From the NCBI RefSeq assembly GCF_016919445.1, contig NZ_CP070356.1, forward strand, positions 1,557,501-1,621,500: 64,000 bases of DNA, given 5' to 3'. The notes beneath the pieces were generated by a model. The model was not told the DNA's origin. It did no database searches and saw only the letters and a program-made list of their open reading frames with translations. Below, piece after piece: positions 35,503-44,622 of the stretch; within the stretch, counting starts at the first letter, position 1, and every line of letters begins with the position of its first letter. A program made the translations under genes and the position numbers. The stretch is from Pseudomonas sp. PDNC002 (lineage in GTDB: Bacteria > Pseudomonadota > Gammaproteobacteria > Pseudomonadales > Pseudomonadaceae).

Positions 35503-36849
35503 GTGTTGAAGAAACTTGCTGTACTGCTGATGGCGGGGGCGTGGGCCCTGCCGGCGCAGGCGAAAGTCGATGCCACCGAGGCCGCTCGACTGGGCCGCGA
35601 CCTGACGCCCATGGGGGCGGAAATGGCCGGCAACGCCAGCGGCACCATCCCCGCCTGGACCGGCGGCATCACCACCGCCCCGGCGGGTTACCAGCCCGGC
35701 ACCCATCACCTCGATCCGTACGCTGGCGACGCCATGCAGTACAAGATCGACAGCAAGAACCTGGCGCAGTACCAGGCGCTGCTCACGCCCGGCACCCAGG
35801 CGCTGCTGCAGGAGAACCCGGACTACTACCTGCGCGTCTTCCCCAGCCGCCGCAGCGCCTCGCTGCCCCAGCGCATTTATGACGCCACCCGCTTCAACGC
35901 CGAAAACGCCGAGCTGATCGCCGATGGTAACGGCGTGCAGGGCGCTGCCGCCGGTGTGCCATTCCCGATGCCGAAGACCGGCCTGGAAGTCATCTGGAAC
36001 CACATCATGCGTTACCGTGGCGAGCAGATTCACATGGTGACCAACCAGGCCGCCGTGCTCGCCAGCGGCAGCTACAACCTGCTCAAGCTCGATCGCTACG
36101 TGTACTTCAACTACGGCCGCGAGGGCATGACCCCGCAGGACCTGAACAACACGCTGTTCTACTACAAGTACAACATCGTCGCCCCGGCCAAGCTCGCCGG
36201 TTCCGCGCTGGTGGTGCAGGAGACCATCGACCAGGTGCTGTCGATCCGCAAGGCCTGGCGCTTCAACAGCGGCGAGCGCCGCGTGCGCCGCCTGCCGAGC
36301 CTGGCCTACGACACCCTGCAACCGGACACCAACGGCCTGGCCACCGCCGATACCGTGGATGTCTACAACGGCGCGCCGGACCACTACGACTGGCAGCTGC
36401 TGGGCAAGCGCGAGATGCTCGTGCCATACAACAGCTACGCGGTGCACCAGAAGGGCATTCCCTACGCGGATATCCTCAAGACCAAGACGCTCAACCCCGA
36501 GCTGCTGCGCTACGAGCCGCACCGCGTGTGGGTAGTCGAGGCGACCCTGCGCAAGGGCATGAACCATCCGTTCGCCAAGCGTCGTTTCTACCTGGATGAG
36601 GACAGCTGGCAGATCCTTGCCTCGGATATCTACAACGCCGACGGCAAGCTGATCCGTGCCCAGGAAGTGCACCCGATCAACTACTACGACGTGCCCATGG
36701 TGCTCAGCACCCTGGAAGCGCTGTACGACTTCGAGGGGGCGCGCTACTTCGTCGACGGCCTCGACAACAACGAGCCGATGTACGACTTCAAGGTCCCGCT
36801 GGGCCCGCGCGATTTCACCCCGCAGGCCTTGCGCCGCGAGGGGAACTGA
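35503..36849 (+). CDS. DUF1329 exported protein, 448 aa
   Basis: A member of the DUF1329 family, which adopts a LolA/LolB-like beta fold and is common in pseudomonads, often near RND or hydrocarbon genes. A signal peptide covers residues 1-20 (MLKKLAVLLMAGAWALPAQA). Blocks seen are TPMGAEMAGNASGTIPAWTG, PGLEVIWNHIMRYRG-like and YKYNIVAPAKLAGSALVVQE. The last 20 codons are the first unit of a five-copy tandem array downstream, so the gene's C-terminus can exchange with cassettes (inference). AAAGGAG precedes the start. Role unknown; periplasmic lipid or envelope handling is a family guess. Confidence 0.92.
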   Translation: MLKKLAVLLMAGAWALPAQAKVDATEAARLGRDLTPMGAEMAGNASGTIPAWTGGITTAPAGYQPGTHHLDPYAGDAMQYKIDSKNLAQYQALLTPGTQALLQENPDYYLRVFPSRRSASLPQRIYDATRFNAENAELIADGNGVQGAAAGVPFPMPKTGLEVIWNHIMRYRGEQIHMVTNQAAVLASGSYNLLKLDRYVYFNYGREGMTPQDLNNTLFYYKYNIVAPAKLAGSALVVQETIDQVLSIRKAWRFNSGERRVRRLPSLAYDTLQPDTNGLATADTVDVYNGAPDHYDWQLLGKREMLVPYNSYAVHQKGIPYADILKTKTLNPELLRYEPHRVWVVEATLRKGMNHPFAKRRFYLDEDSWQILASDIYNADGKLIRAQEVHPINYYDVPMVLSTLEALYDFEGARYFVDGLDNNEPMYDFKVPLGPRDFTPQALRREGN

Positions 36850-37718
36850 GTCCAGCAGAGGCCGCCGCGAGGCGGCCTCTGCTTTTGGGGCGTGCCTGTG
36901 CACGCCGATCGCGGACAAGGTCCGCTCCTACGAAAAGCGTCGGACCTGTGGGGGCGGACCTTGTCTGCGATGCTTCAAGGTCCCGCTGGGCGCGCGCGAC
37001 TTAACCCCGCAGGCCTTGCGCCGGGAGGGTAACTGAGTCGAGCAGAGGCCGCCGCGAGGCGGCCTCTGCTTGTGGGGTGTGCCTGTGCACGCCGATCGCG
37101 GACAAGGTCCGCTCCTACGAAAAGCGTCGGACCTGTGGGGGCGGACCTTGTCTGCGACGCTTCAAGGTCCCGCTGGGCGCGCGTGACTTAACTCCGCAGG
37201 CCTTGCGCCGGGTGGGTAACTGAGTCCAGCAGAGGCCGCCGCGAGGCGGCCTCTGCTTTTGGGGTTTGCCTGCATACGCCGATCGCGGACAAGGTCCGCT
37301 CCTACGAAAAGCGTCGGACCTGTGGGAGCGACCTTGTCCGCGATGCTTCAAGGTCCCGCTGGGCCCGCGCGATTTCACCCCGCAGGCCTTGCGCCGCGAG
37401 GGTAACTGAGTCCAGCAGGGGCCGCCGCGAGGCGGCCTCTGCTTTTGGGGTTTGCCTGCATACGCCGATCGCGGACAAGGTCCGCTCCTACGAAAAGCGT
37501 CGGACCTGTGGGGGCGACCTTGTCCGCGATGCTTCAAGGTCCCGCTGGGCGCGCGTGACTTAACCCCGCAGGTCTTGCGCCGGGAGGGTAACTGAGTCCA
37601 GCAGAGGCCGCCGCGAGGCGGCCTCTGCTTTTGGGGCGTGCCTGCACACGCCGATCGCGGACAAGGTCCGCTCCTACGAAAAACGTCGACTTGTAGGAGC
37701 GGACCTTGTCCGCGATGC
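36787..37718 (+). repeat. Five-unit tandem array: gene tail + terminator + REP
   Basis: Units begin at 36787, 36974, 37161, 37347 and 37533 and measure 187, 187, 186, 186 and 186 bp. Each holds 63 bp equal to the last 20 codons and stop of the DUF1329 gene, the terminator hairpin, and a REP-like palindrome (GCGGACAAGGTCCGCTCCTA and its inverse GGGCGGACCTTGTC). All five tails keep the reading frame and stop. Units 1 and 4 carry GGGCCCGCGCGATTTCACC; units 2, 3 and 5 carry GGGCGCGCG(C/T)GACTTAAC. In the REP part, units 1-2 and 3-4 pair instead. This gap holds no other gene. Confidence 0.95.
36854..36886 (+). terminator. Terminator of the DUF1329 gene (repeated in every array unit)
   Basis: A 13-bp stem AGCAGAGGCCGCC/GGCGGCCTCTGCT with loop GCGA and TTTT. 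The same hairpin recurs in units 2-5, beginning near 37042, 37229, 37414 and 37601. Unit 2 has its T-run broken (TTGT) and unit 4 has a G in the left arm. Confidence 0.92.
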
Positions 37719-37746
37719 CGCCCGCAGGGCGGCCATGGATCCCTGC

Positions 37747-38001
37747 CTACTCGATCAACTCGGCGCCAAGCACCGTGGTCTCCGGCATGCGCATTGGCGC
37801 CGGGCTGATCTGCAGGTATTTGATGCTGTTGCGCGGGATGATCAGCAGGTCGCCGTCCACCTCGATGCTGATGACCGGCGATTCCATTTGCTTGCGGATG
37901 CCACGGGCTACTTCGGCGGGGTCGTCGCTCTGTTGCGGGAAGCGCAGGGCCAGGCGTTGGCCGTCGGCGAAATGCAGGTAGAGATGCTTGATCGGTTTCA
38001 T
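37747..38001 (-). CDS. Conserved hypothetical protein, 84 aa
   Basis: Unrecognised small soluble protein without signal peptide or membrane segment. It starts MKPIKHLYLHFADGQRLALR and ends PETTVLGAELIE, with mixed beta pattern. The start at 38001 has GGAGGA upstream; the in-frame codons further 5' are unlikely. A GCCGCCC/GGGCGGC hairpin at 37717-37733 is just past the stop. It is 42 bp after the DUF3392 gene and faces the tandem array. Confidence 0.75.
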   Translation of the reverse strand: MKPIKHLYLHFADGQRLALRFPQQSDDPAEVARGIRKQMESPVISIEVDGDLLIIPRNSIKYLQISPAPMRMPETTVLGAELIE

Positions 38002-38043
38002 GTGTCCTCCGGCGGTGGGGGCCAACCGCCGGAGGCACCGCGA

Positions 38044-38367
38044 TCAGTTGCGGTCGGCGATCATGCCAATCACGAAGAACACTAGCAGCAGGACGGGCGC
38101 CAGGGTGTAGTTGTTGAAATACCCCAGGCCCTTGGCCAGCCAGGGGGTGACGAAGACCATCGCCAGGCCGTAGCCCACGGCGCAGATCAGCACGAACAGC
38201 AGGGTGCGGAAGACGAAGTTCAGGCTGCCGATGCGCTGCTGTACCCAGGCGTTGATCGCCGGGCCGAACAGCACCAGCACGGTGGCCATGATCGCCAGGG
38301 CGATGTCGGACAGGTGGCCGCGGCACCAGCGGGAGACGTTGGCAATCAGGTCGAGCGCGAAGTCCAT
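38044..38367 (-). CDS. DUF3392 membrane protein, 107 aa
   Basis: A small inner-membrane protein with about three hydrophobic helices: DIALAIMATVLVLFGPAINA, TLLFVLICAVGYGLAMVFVT and LAPVLLLVFFVIGMIAD. The layout and the RWCRGHLSDIALA start fit DUF3392. No function is known. It follows hemW by 84 bp on the same strand and AAGGAGC precedes its ATG. Confidence 0.88.
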   Translation of the reverse strand: MDFALDLIANVSRWCRGHLSDIALAIMATVLVLFGPAINAWVQQRIGSLNFVFRTLLFVLICAVGYGLAMVFVTPWLAKGLGYFNNYTLAPVLLLVFFVIGMIADRN

Positions 38368-38451
38368 TGGGGCTCCTTGGGATCGAGAGTCGCCGGGGAG
38401 TGTACACGGCGGGCGACGCTACCGTCGCCCGCCCGCACTTGCCTTGAAAGC

Positions 38452-39639
38452 TCAGGGCAGGAAGCGCTGCAGAAGGTCGTTGAGGAACAACTGGCCGCGC
38501 TCGGACGGGGCCAGACGCTGCGGGTCGTCCAGCAGCAGGCCGTCCTTGCGCGCTTGACGGCAGGCTTCCTCGATGGCCGCCAGCGGCAGGCCGGTGCGCT
38601 CGGCGAAGGTCGCCGCCGGCACGCCGTCGGTGAGGCGCAGGGCGTTCATCATGAACTCGAAGGGCAGGTCGCCCGCTTCCAGGTCGCGTTCGCCGGCCTG
38701 GAAGGGTTTCCCCGGGTTCAGGTAGTCCTTCGGCAGGCGGGTCTTCCAGGTGCGCAGGATGCGGCCTTCCGGGGTGCTCAGCTTGGCGTGGGCGCCGGCG
38801 CCGATGCCGAGGAAGTCGCCGAAGGTCCAGTAGTTCAGGTTGTGCCGTGCGCGCTTGCCGTCTCGGGCGTAGGCGGAGGTTTCGTACTGCACGTAACCCG
38901 CCTCGGCGAGCAGTGCCTGGCCGGCTTCCTGGATTTCCCACAGCTGGTCGTCTTCGGGCAGCTCCGGCGGCTGGCTCCAGAACACCGTGTTCGGCTCCAT
39001 GGTCAGCTGGTACCAGGACAGGTGCGTCGGCGCCAGGGCGATGGCCTGCTGCAGATCGCTCAGCGCGTCTTCGACGCTTTGGTCCGGCAGGCCATGCATC
39101 AGGTCCAGGTTGAAGTTGTCGAAGCCTGCGCGGCGGGCCATCTCGGCGGCGCGCACGGCCTCGTCGCCATCATGGATACGGCCCAGCGCCTTGAGCTTCT
39201 CGGCCTGGAAGCTCTGGATGCCGACGGACAGGCGATTGATCCCCAGCTTGCGGTAATCGGCGAACTTGGCCTGCTCGAAGGTGCCGGGGTTGGCTTCCAG
39301 GGTGATCTCGATATCGCTCTCGAAACCGACCTGCTTTTCCAGCCCTTCGAGGATGCGGCCCAGTGCGCTGGCGGAGAACAGGCTGGGTGTGCCGCCGCCG
39401 AAGAAGATCGACGTCAGCTTGCGACCGTGGACGTACCCGCGGTCGGCGGCGAGGTCAGCCAGCAGCGCCTCGACGTAGGCGTCTTCCGGTAGCTCCGGGC
39501 CAGCGGCGTGGGAGTTGAAGTCGCAATAGGGGCATTTGCGCACGCACCAGGGGATGTGTACGTACGCGGACAGCGGTGGCAGGCGGAAGCCGGAAACCAC
39601 CGGCCCGGCGTCGAGCCCGTGGCTTCCTGCCTGGCTCAT
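38452..39639 (-). CDS. hemW: HemW, radical SAM heme chaperone
   Basis: Belongs to the group formerly called HemN-like but is a heme carrier. The radical-SAM triad is CVRKCPYC near residue 33. The HemW-specific HNLNYW motif is present, and the region before the triad lacks the extra Cys of true Hem[11 protein letters not shown] and [10 protein letters not shown] are further family blocks. Length 395. The start at 39639 overlaps the rdgB stop by 4 bp; the longer frame into rdgB is not credible. Coproporphyrinogen dehydrogenase activity is unlikely. Confidence 0.93.
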   Translation of the reverse strand: MSQAGSHGLDAGPVVSGFRLPPLSAYVHIPWCVRKCPYCDFNSHAAGPELPEDAYVEALLADLAADRGYVHGRKLTSIFFGGGTPSLFSASALGRILEGLEKQVGFESDIEITLEANPGTFEQAKFADYRKLGINRLSVGIQSFQAEKLKALGRIHDGDEAVRAAEMARRAGFDNFNLDLMHGLPDQSVEDALSDLQQAIALAPTHLSWYQLTMEPNTVFWSQPPELPEDDQLWEIQEAGQALLAEAGYVQYETSAYARDGKRARHNLNYWTFGDFLGIGAGAHAKLSTPEGRILRTWKTRLPKDYLNPGKPFQAGERDLEAGDLPFEFMMNALRLTDGVPAATFAERTGLPLAAIEEACRQARKDGLLLDDPQRLAPSERGQLFLNDLLQRFLP

Positions 39640-40229
39640 AGACCCAGCCGTTGCTTCAGCAGGGCCATGGCGCGGGCGCGGTGGCTGAGCTGGTTCTTCT
39701 GCTCGGGCGGCAGTTCGGCGCTGGAGCACTCGGCTTCCGGCACCCAGAACAGCGGGTCGTAGCCGAAGCCGTGCTCGCCGCGGGCTTCGCGCAGGATGCT
39801 GCCGTGCCAGAGGCCTTCGCAGAGGATCGGCAGCGGGTCGTCGGCATGGCGAACCAGCGCCAGCACGCTGACGAACTGGGCGCCGCGCGCCTCGTCCGGC
39901 ACGTCCTTCAGCGCATCGAGCAGCTTGGCGTTGTTCGCCGCATCACCCTTGCCGTCGGCGTAGCGCGCGGAGTAGATGCCCGGCGCGCCGCCGAGGAAGT
40001 CCACCGCCAGGCCCGAGTCGTCGGCCAGTGCCGGCAGGCCGGAGATGCGCGCGGCGTTGCGGGCCTTGAGGATGGCGTTCTCGACGAAGGACAGGCCGGT
40101 CTCTTCGGGCTCCACATCGCTGAACTCGCCGATGGAGCGCACCTTCACGTGGGCTCCGAGCATGGCCTGGAGTTCCTTGAGCTTGCCGGCGTTGTGACTG
40201 GCCAGCACCAGTTGTTCGAGCTTGATCAT
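39636..40229 (-). CDS. rdgB: RdgB, dITP/XTP pyrophosphatase
   Basis: Removes non-canonical purine nucleoside triphosphates from the pool. The 197-residue Ham1-family protein has [40 protein letters not shown] and [12 protein letters not shown], all conserved. Overlaps hemW downstream and the DUF4426 gene upstream by 4 bp each, so the three are translated as a chain. Confidence 0.97.
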   Translation of the reverse strand: MIKLEQLVLASHNAGKLKELQAMLGAHVKVRSIGEFSDVEPEETGLSFVENAILKARNAARISGLPALADDSGLAVDFLGGAPGIYSARYADGKGDAANNAKLLDALKDVPDEARGAQFVSVLALVRHADDPLPILCEGLWHGSILREARGEHGFGYDPLFWVPEAECSSAELPPEQKNQLSHRARAMALLKQRLGL

Positions 40230-40648
40230 TCGTCTGGGAAGATTTCCTGCATGAAGTCGAAGCTTTGCGGCGCTTCGCTTCCGGACTGGACCTGGATGGA
40301 GAAGGTCAGGGTTTCGCGGCCTTCGATGGGGAACTGCGCCAGGTTGTACACGGCGCCTTCCTCGACCACGCGCTTGAAGGTCAGGGGAATGCTCTGGCCC
40401 ATCAGGTTCTTGGCGGAGCCGGCGACGGTGGCGTTGGCCGGCTTGCCGCTGGCGTCCAGCGGCACGATGTTGATCACGCCCTGGGTCTTGCTGCGCACCA
40501 CGCCCACCGCTTGCGCGACATTGGGCTGGAGGAAGCTGGAGTTGAATACGCTGTAGTGCACCTGCAGGTCACCCAGGCGCTTCACCTGTTCGGCGAAGGC
40601 GGGCAGGGCGAGGACCAGGCAGGCGAAGAAGGTAAGCAGGCGGCGCAT
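40226..40648 (-). CDS. DUF4426 periplasmic protein, 140 aa
   Basis: A signal peptide covers residues 1-19 ([19 protein letters not shown]). The mature part is beta-rich ([20 protein letters not shown], then [12 protein letters not shown]), typical of DUF4426. The function is unknown. The start at 40648 is the first ATG before the signal sequence. It is 34 bp after metW and overlaps rdgB, so it belongs to the metX-metW-rdgB-hemW unit. Confidence 0.9.
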   Translation of the reverse strand: MRRLLTFFACLVLALPAFAEQVKRLGDLQVHYSVFNSSFLQPNVAQAVGVVRSKTQGVINIVPLDASGKPANATVAGSAKNLMGQSIPLTFKRVVEEGAVYNLAQFPIEGRETLTFSIQVQSGSEAPQSFDFMQEIFPDE

Positions 40649-40682
40649 GATGTTTCTCCCGGGCTCTATCAGATAGCCGCGA

Positions 40683-41303
40683 TCAGACGGCGATGCGGTG
40701 GTCTTGCACGCCAGCGCCGCTGATCCGGTAGATGCCGATCTCACCCAACAGATTAGGCCAGATTCGCGAGGCCCAGCCATGCTGGTGCTCGTGGTCCACC
40801 GCCAGGCGGTCCAGCACCTTCGCGTGCTGCTCGTGGCAGAGCGCCTCGAAGTCGCGGAAGGTGCAGAAGTGGATGTTCGGCGTGTTGTACCAAGTGTACG
40901 GAAGGAACTCCGACACCGGCATGCGGCCATTGCGCGCGAGGTACCAGCGGCAGCGCCAGTGGCCGAAGTTGGGGAAGGTGATGATGCAGGTCTTGCCCAC
41001 GCGCAGCATCTCCGCAAGCACCTTGTCCGGATAGCGCAGGGCCTGCAGCGACTGGGTCATCACCACGACGTCGAAGCTGTCGCTGGCGAAGTTGCCCAGG
41101 CCCTTGTCGAGGTCCTGTTCGATCACGTTGACGCCGCGTTCGATGCATTTGGCGATCTTTTCGGCGTCGATTTCCAGGCCGTAGCCGCCGACCTGCTTGT
41201 GGTCGCGCAGCCAGGCGAGCAACTCGCCGTCGCCGCAGCCCAGGTCGAGCACGCGGCTGCCGGCGGGGATCCAGTCTTGGATGATTTCCAGGTCGGCGCG
41301 CAT
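40683..41303 (-). CDS. metW: MetW, methionine biosynthesis methyltransferase-like protein
   Basis: A SAM-dependent methyltransferase-like protein that in Pseudomonas works with MetX in homoserine activation. The SAM loop is VLDLGCGDGELLAWLRDH near residue 20, and the MTQSLQALRYPDKVLAEML block is the MetW mark. Length 206. Its start is 8 bp from the metX stop, so they are cotranscribed. The exact biochemical role is not fixed in the literature I recall. Confidence 0.94.
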   Translation of the reverse strand: MRADLEIIQDWIPAGSRVLDLGCGDGELLAWLRDHKQVGGYGLEIDAEKIAKCIERGVNVIEQDLDKGLGNFASDSFDVVVMTQSLQALRYPDKVLAEMLRVGKTCIITFPNFGHWRCRWYLARNGRMPVSEFLPYTWYNTPNIHFCTFRDFEALCHEQHAKVLDRLAVDHEHQHGWASRIWPNLLGEIGIYRISGAGVQDHRIAV

Positions 41304-41311
41304 GGTGTTCC

Positions 41312-42451
41312 TTATACGCTGATGCGTTTCATGTAGCCGTTGAAGGCTTGCAGGTAGCGTGGAATCGGCATCAGGAAGGCGTCGTGGCCTTGCGGAGCGT
41401 CGATTTCCAGGTAGCTGACGTTCTTCTTCGCCGCCAGCAGCGCATCGACGATTTCCCGCGAGCGCGCGGGGGAGAAGCGCCAGTCGGTGGTGAAGGACAT
41501 CAGGCAGAAGTCCGCCTTCACCCCGGACAGGGTGCGCGCCAGGTCGTCGCCGTGGGCGGCGGCCGGGTCGAAGTAGTCCAGCGCCTTGGTCATCAGCAGG
41601 TAGGTGTTAGCGTCGAAGCGGGTGGAGAACTCCTCGCCCTGGTAGCGCAGGTAGCTTTCCACCTGGAACTCGACGCTGTGCAGGTCGTAGTTGAGCTTCT
41701 CCGACTTCATGTCGCGGCCGAACTTGGCGCCCATGGCGTCATCGGACAGGTAGGTGATGTGCCCGACCATCCGCGCCAGGCGCAGGCCGCGGCGGGGAAT
41801 CACGTCGTGTTCCTGGAAGTGGCCGCCGAAGAACTCCGGGTCGGAGAGGATCGCCTGGCGCGCGACTTCGTTGAAGGCGATGTTCTGCGCCGACAGCTTG
41901 GGCGCGCTGGCGATGCACAGGCAGTGGCGCACGCGCTCGGGGTAGCTGATGGTCCACTGCAGCGCCTGCATGCCGCCCAGGCTGCCGCCGACGATGGCGG
42001 CCCAGCTCTGGATGCCCAGGCGATCGGCCAGCCGCGCCTGGCTATGTACCCAGTCTTCCACGGTGACGACGGGGAAATCCGCGCCATAGGTCTTGCCGGT
42101 GGCGGGGTTGAGGCTGGTCGGGCCGGTGGAGCCGTTGCAGCCGCCCAGGTTGTTCAGCGCGACGACGAAGAATTTGCGGGTGTCGATGGGCTTGCCCGGG
42201 CCGATACAGCTGTCCCACCAGCCTGGCTTGCGCTCGTCCTCGCTGTGATAGCCGGCGGCATGGTGGTGGCCGGAGAGGGCGTGGCAGATCAGCACGGCGT
42301 TGCTTGCCGTGGCGTTCAGCTCACCGTAGGTCTCGATCACCAGCTGGTATTCGGGCAGGGTCTTGCCGCAGGCCAGGGGCAGCGGTTCGTTGAACTGCAG
42401 CGTCTGGGGAGAGACCAGACCGACGGAATCTTCGGGGAAGACTGTTGGCAT
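41312..42451 (-). CDS. metX: MetX, homoserine O-acyltransferase (probably succinyl)
   Basis: Acylates homoserine in the first committed step of methionine synthesis. The 379-residue alpha/beta hydrolase has the nucleophile Ser in [12 protein letters not shown] and the His in PQGHDAFL, with the Asp before it. [14 protein letters not shown] is the usual oxyanion loop. In pseudomonads this MetX type uses succinyl-CoA rather than acetyl-CoA, known from published work; the sequence itself does not prove it. It is the first gene of the metX-metW unit. The start at 42451 is preceded by an AGCTGGGT stretch without a strong ribosome site. Confidence 0.94.
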   Translation of the reverse strand: MPTVFPEDSVGLVSPQTLQFNEPLPLACGKTLPEYQLVIETYGELNATASNAVLICHALSGHHHAAGYHSEDERKPGWWDSCIGPGKPIDTRKFFVVALNNLGGCNGSTGPTSLNPATGKTYGADFPVVTVEDWVHSQARLADRLGIQSWAAIVGGSLGGMQALQWTISYPERVRHCLCIASAPKLSAQNIAFNEVARQAILSDPEFFGGHFQEHDVIPRRGLRLARMVGHITYLSDDAMGAKFGRDMKSEKLNYDLHSVEFQVESYLRYQGEEFSTRFDANTYLLMTKALDYFDPAAAHGDDLARTLSGVKADFCLMSFTTDWRFSPARSREIVDALLAAKKNVSYLEIDAPQGHDAFLMPIPRYLQAFNGYMKRISV

Positions 42452-42536
42452 CGACCCAGCTCATGAATAAAAAGGACGGCCAGTCTAAAGAGCACCGCCC
42501 CCTGCGGCAAGCTCCGGGGGCGGCGTGGCGCGGGTT

Positions 42537-44504
42537 TCAGGCGCGCTGGGAGGTGGGCAGGTTGACCACTTTGGCCTGGCGTTGCAGCGGCGAGGGACGG
42601 CGCAGCTGGCGGAGGATGTCGGTGGCTTCGGTGAGCTGGGTTTCCAGCTCCTCGGTATAGCGTCCGAGCAGCAGGGAGCGTTGGCGCGCCTGCTGGGTTT
42701 CCTGGGCGAGCGACTTGAGCCGCAGCATGTGCGTCTCCAGCATCTGCTTGTGCTCCAGGCTGTACTGCATCAGCGGCATCAGGGCGTCGGCGGCCCATTG
42801 CTCGGCTTCCTCGCGCAGGCGCTGGTGCAGGCCGATGACTTCCTGGGCGACGGTGGCGAAGAAACGCCGGGTCAGGGTGCGTTGCTCGGTCAGTAGGGTT
42901 TTCAGGTGCAGACGGAAGCGGTCCGCCTTCTCCTGCAGTTTCGCCAGTTCGCGCAGGTAGCGTTCGACGCGGAACTGCGGGGCGTCCAGCGCGTTGAGCG
43001 GGTTTTCCTCGTTGTGCCGCAGATAGATGGCCGCCACCATGCGGTTGGCGGTTTCCGCCTCGTGGCCCAGGGCGACGAGATCACCCTGCACGGTGCGGAA
43101 GAACTGCAGGATCGCCTGGTTGATGCCGACGGTGGTCCAGCTGCCGCGCAGTTTCTCGTGGACCTTCTTCAGATGCTGCTCCAGGCGTTCGGCGCGCACC
43201 GCGTCGCGCAGTTGCTCGCCCTGGTGGCGCAGCAGGCGCTGGTTGGTCTTCAGGCTGAGCAGGCGCTTGTGGTGCAGGTTATGGTCGTCCTTGGTCCGCG
43301 CGGTCAGCTCGAACAGCAACTGTCCACTGTCCTGCTGCTGGTCGTTGAGCAGCGCCTGCTGCTCCTTCACCTTCTCCAGGCGCACGCGCAGGCTGTGCTG
43401 GCTGTTGTTGACCAGCGCCAGCACCTGGCCGACCACCGCGTCTTCAAGCAGCCGTTCCTTCTGCGCGACGATGCGCTCGCAGAGCAGGCTCTCCAGTGCG
43501 TCCATCTGGCTGCGCGCGAGCAGTTCGCGGTCGCCACGCACTTTGGCCAGCAGGGCCTGCTTGGCCGACAGCGGCAACACGTCGTCGCGGGCGATGCCCA
43601 GTTGGCGCGCGGTGGTGTCCTGAATCTGGCGGATGGCGTTCTGCACGAAGCTCTCGCCGGCCAGGTCATCCCACAGCACGTCAATCTTGTTCAGTACCGC
43701 GTAGAGCGTGGTGTGGCTGTCTTCGCCGAGCTGACGGATGTGGTCCTGCCAGATCGCCATGTCGGAGGCGGTGACACCGGTATCGGCGGCGAGCAGGAAG
43801 AGGATCGATTGCGCGCTGGGCAGCATCGACAGGGTCAGCTCCGGCTCGCTGCCCAGGGCGTTCAGGCCGGGCGTATCGAGGATGCGCAGGCCCTGGCGCA
43901 GCAGCGGATGGTCGAAGTTGACCAGGGCGTGGCGCCAGGCTGGCACCAGCACGATGCCGGGCTTGTCGCTCGCTTCCAGCATGTCCGGGTGGAAGCCCAG
44001 CTGGATCGCCTGCTCCACCGGCAGCGGCTTGGTCTTGGCGACCTGGGCGAAGGCCAGCGCCATGTTGGCCGGATCCGAGGTATCCAGCGGAATGTTCACC
44101 CAGTGCCGGGGGATGCGCTTGAACTGCGCCACGCTGGCTTCGGCGACGCGGGTCTCGATGGGCAGCAGGCGGATGTAGGGGCGCTCCGAACGCGGGTCGA
44201 AGAACAGCTCGGTGGGGCACATGGTGGTGCGCCCGGCCTGGGAAGGCAGCATGCGCCGGCCATAGCCCGCGAAGAACAGACTGTTGATCAGCTCGGTCTT
44301 GCCGCGCGAATACTCGCCGACGAAGGCCAGGGTGATGTGGTCGACGCGTAGCAGGCGCAGGGTGCGTTCGAGGCGGTTCTCGATTTCCGGCGTGTTCAGC
44401 CGACTGCGCTCCAGCCAACTGCGATAGCGGGTGATCTCGCGGACCAACTCGCGCTTCCAGGTGACGTAGGCATCGATCTGCTGACTGAGACGTTCCATGC
44501 TCAT
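42537..44504 (-). CDS. Dynamin-family GTPase, 655 aa
   Basis: A large bacterial dynamin-like protein, cytosolic or membrane-peripheral. G1 is FVGEYSRGKTELINSL at about residue 62, G3 is LDTPGLNALGSEPELT at about 212, and G4 is LNKIDVLWDDL at about 268. The second half (about 330-640) is long alpha-helical and coiled, as expected for the dynamin stalk, with no TM helix or PH domain. Such proteins may remodel membranes or work in stress or phage defence; the role here is unknown. The start is MSMERLSQ; a second ATG two codons later is equally possible. It is single, flanked by metX and the DUF167 gene. Confidence 0.85.
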   Translation of the reverse strand: MSMERLSQQIDAYVTWKRELVREITRYRSWLERSRLNTPEIENRLERTLRLLRVDHITLAFVGEYSRGKTELINSLFFAGYGRRMLPSQAGRTTMCPTELFFDPRSERPYIRLLPIETRVAEASVAQFKRIPRHWVNIPLDTSDPANMALAFAQVAKTKPLPVEQAIQLGFHPDMLEASDKPGIVLVPAWRHALVNFDHPLLRQGLRILDTPGLNALGSEPELTLSMLPSAQSILFLLAADTGVTASDMAIWQDHIRQLGEDSHTTLYAVLNKIDVLWDDLAGESFVQNAIRQIQDTTARQLGIARDDVLPLSAKQALLAKVRGDRELLARSQMDALESLLCERIVAQKERLLEDAVVGQVLALVNNSQHSLRVRLEKVKEQQALLNDQQQDSGQLLFELTARTKDDHNLHHKRLLSLKTNQRLLRHQGEQLRDAVRAERLEQHLKKVHEKLRGSWTTVGINQAILQFFRTVQGDLVALGHEAETANRMVAAIYLRHNEENPLNALDAPQFRVERYLRELAKLQEKADRFRLHLKTLLTEQRTLTRRFFATVAQEVIGLHQRLREEAEQWAADALMPLMQYSLEHKQMLETHMLRLKSLAQETQQARQRSLLLGRYTEELETQLTEATDILRQLRRPSPLQRQAKVVNLPTSQRA

Positions 44505-44622
44505 CCGGGCGTTCCTAGGGCTGGCGCGTCCTGCGCGGGGAATGGATGGCGTGGATTATGCGACGGAGCGTAGGAATAGCAATTGGCCTACAGCACATTC
44601 CTACTCGTAAGGTCGGCCAAGG

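Noticed and set aside
36656-37036. 126-codon plus-strand frame running out of the DUF1329 gene into array unit 2
   Set aside because: Before 36974 it is out of frame with the real gene. It only reaches the in-frame orphan tail of unit 2 by chance and has no start signal.
36787-37718. CRISPR array
   Set aside because: Units are about 186 bp with no short repeat-spacer alternation, and they contain coding tail and terminator sequences. No cas genes are present.
37115-38941. 608-codon minus-strand frame through the array into hemW
   Set aside because: It runs through repeats and antisense or out-of-frame parts of three genes. Its repetitive protein is a product of the tandem array.
42906-44351. 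481-codon plus-strand frame opposite the dynamin-like gene
   Set aside because: Antisense shadow; the minus strand has all GTPase motifs.
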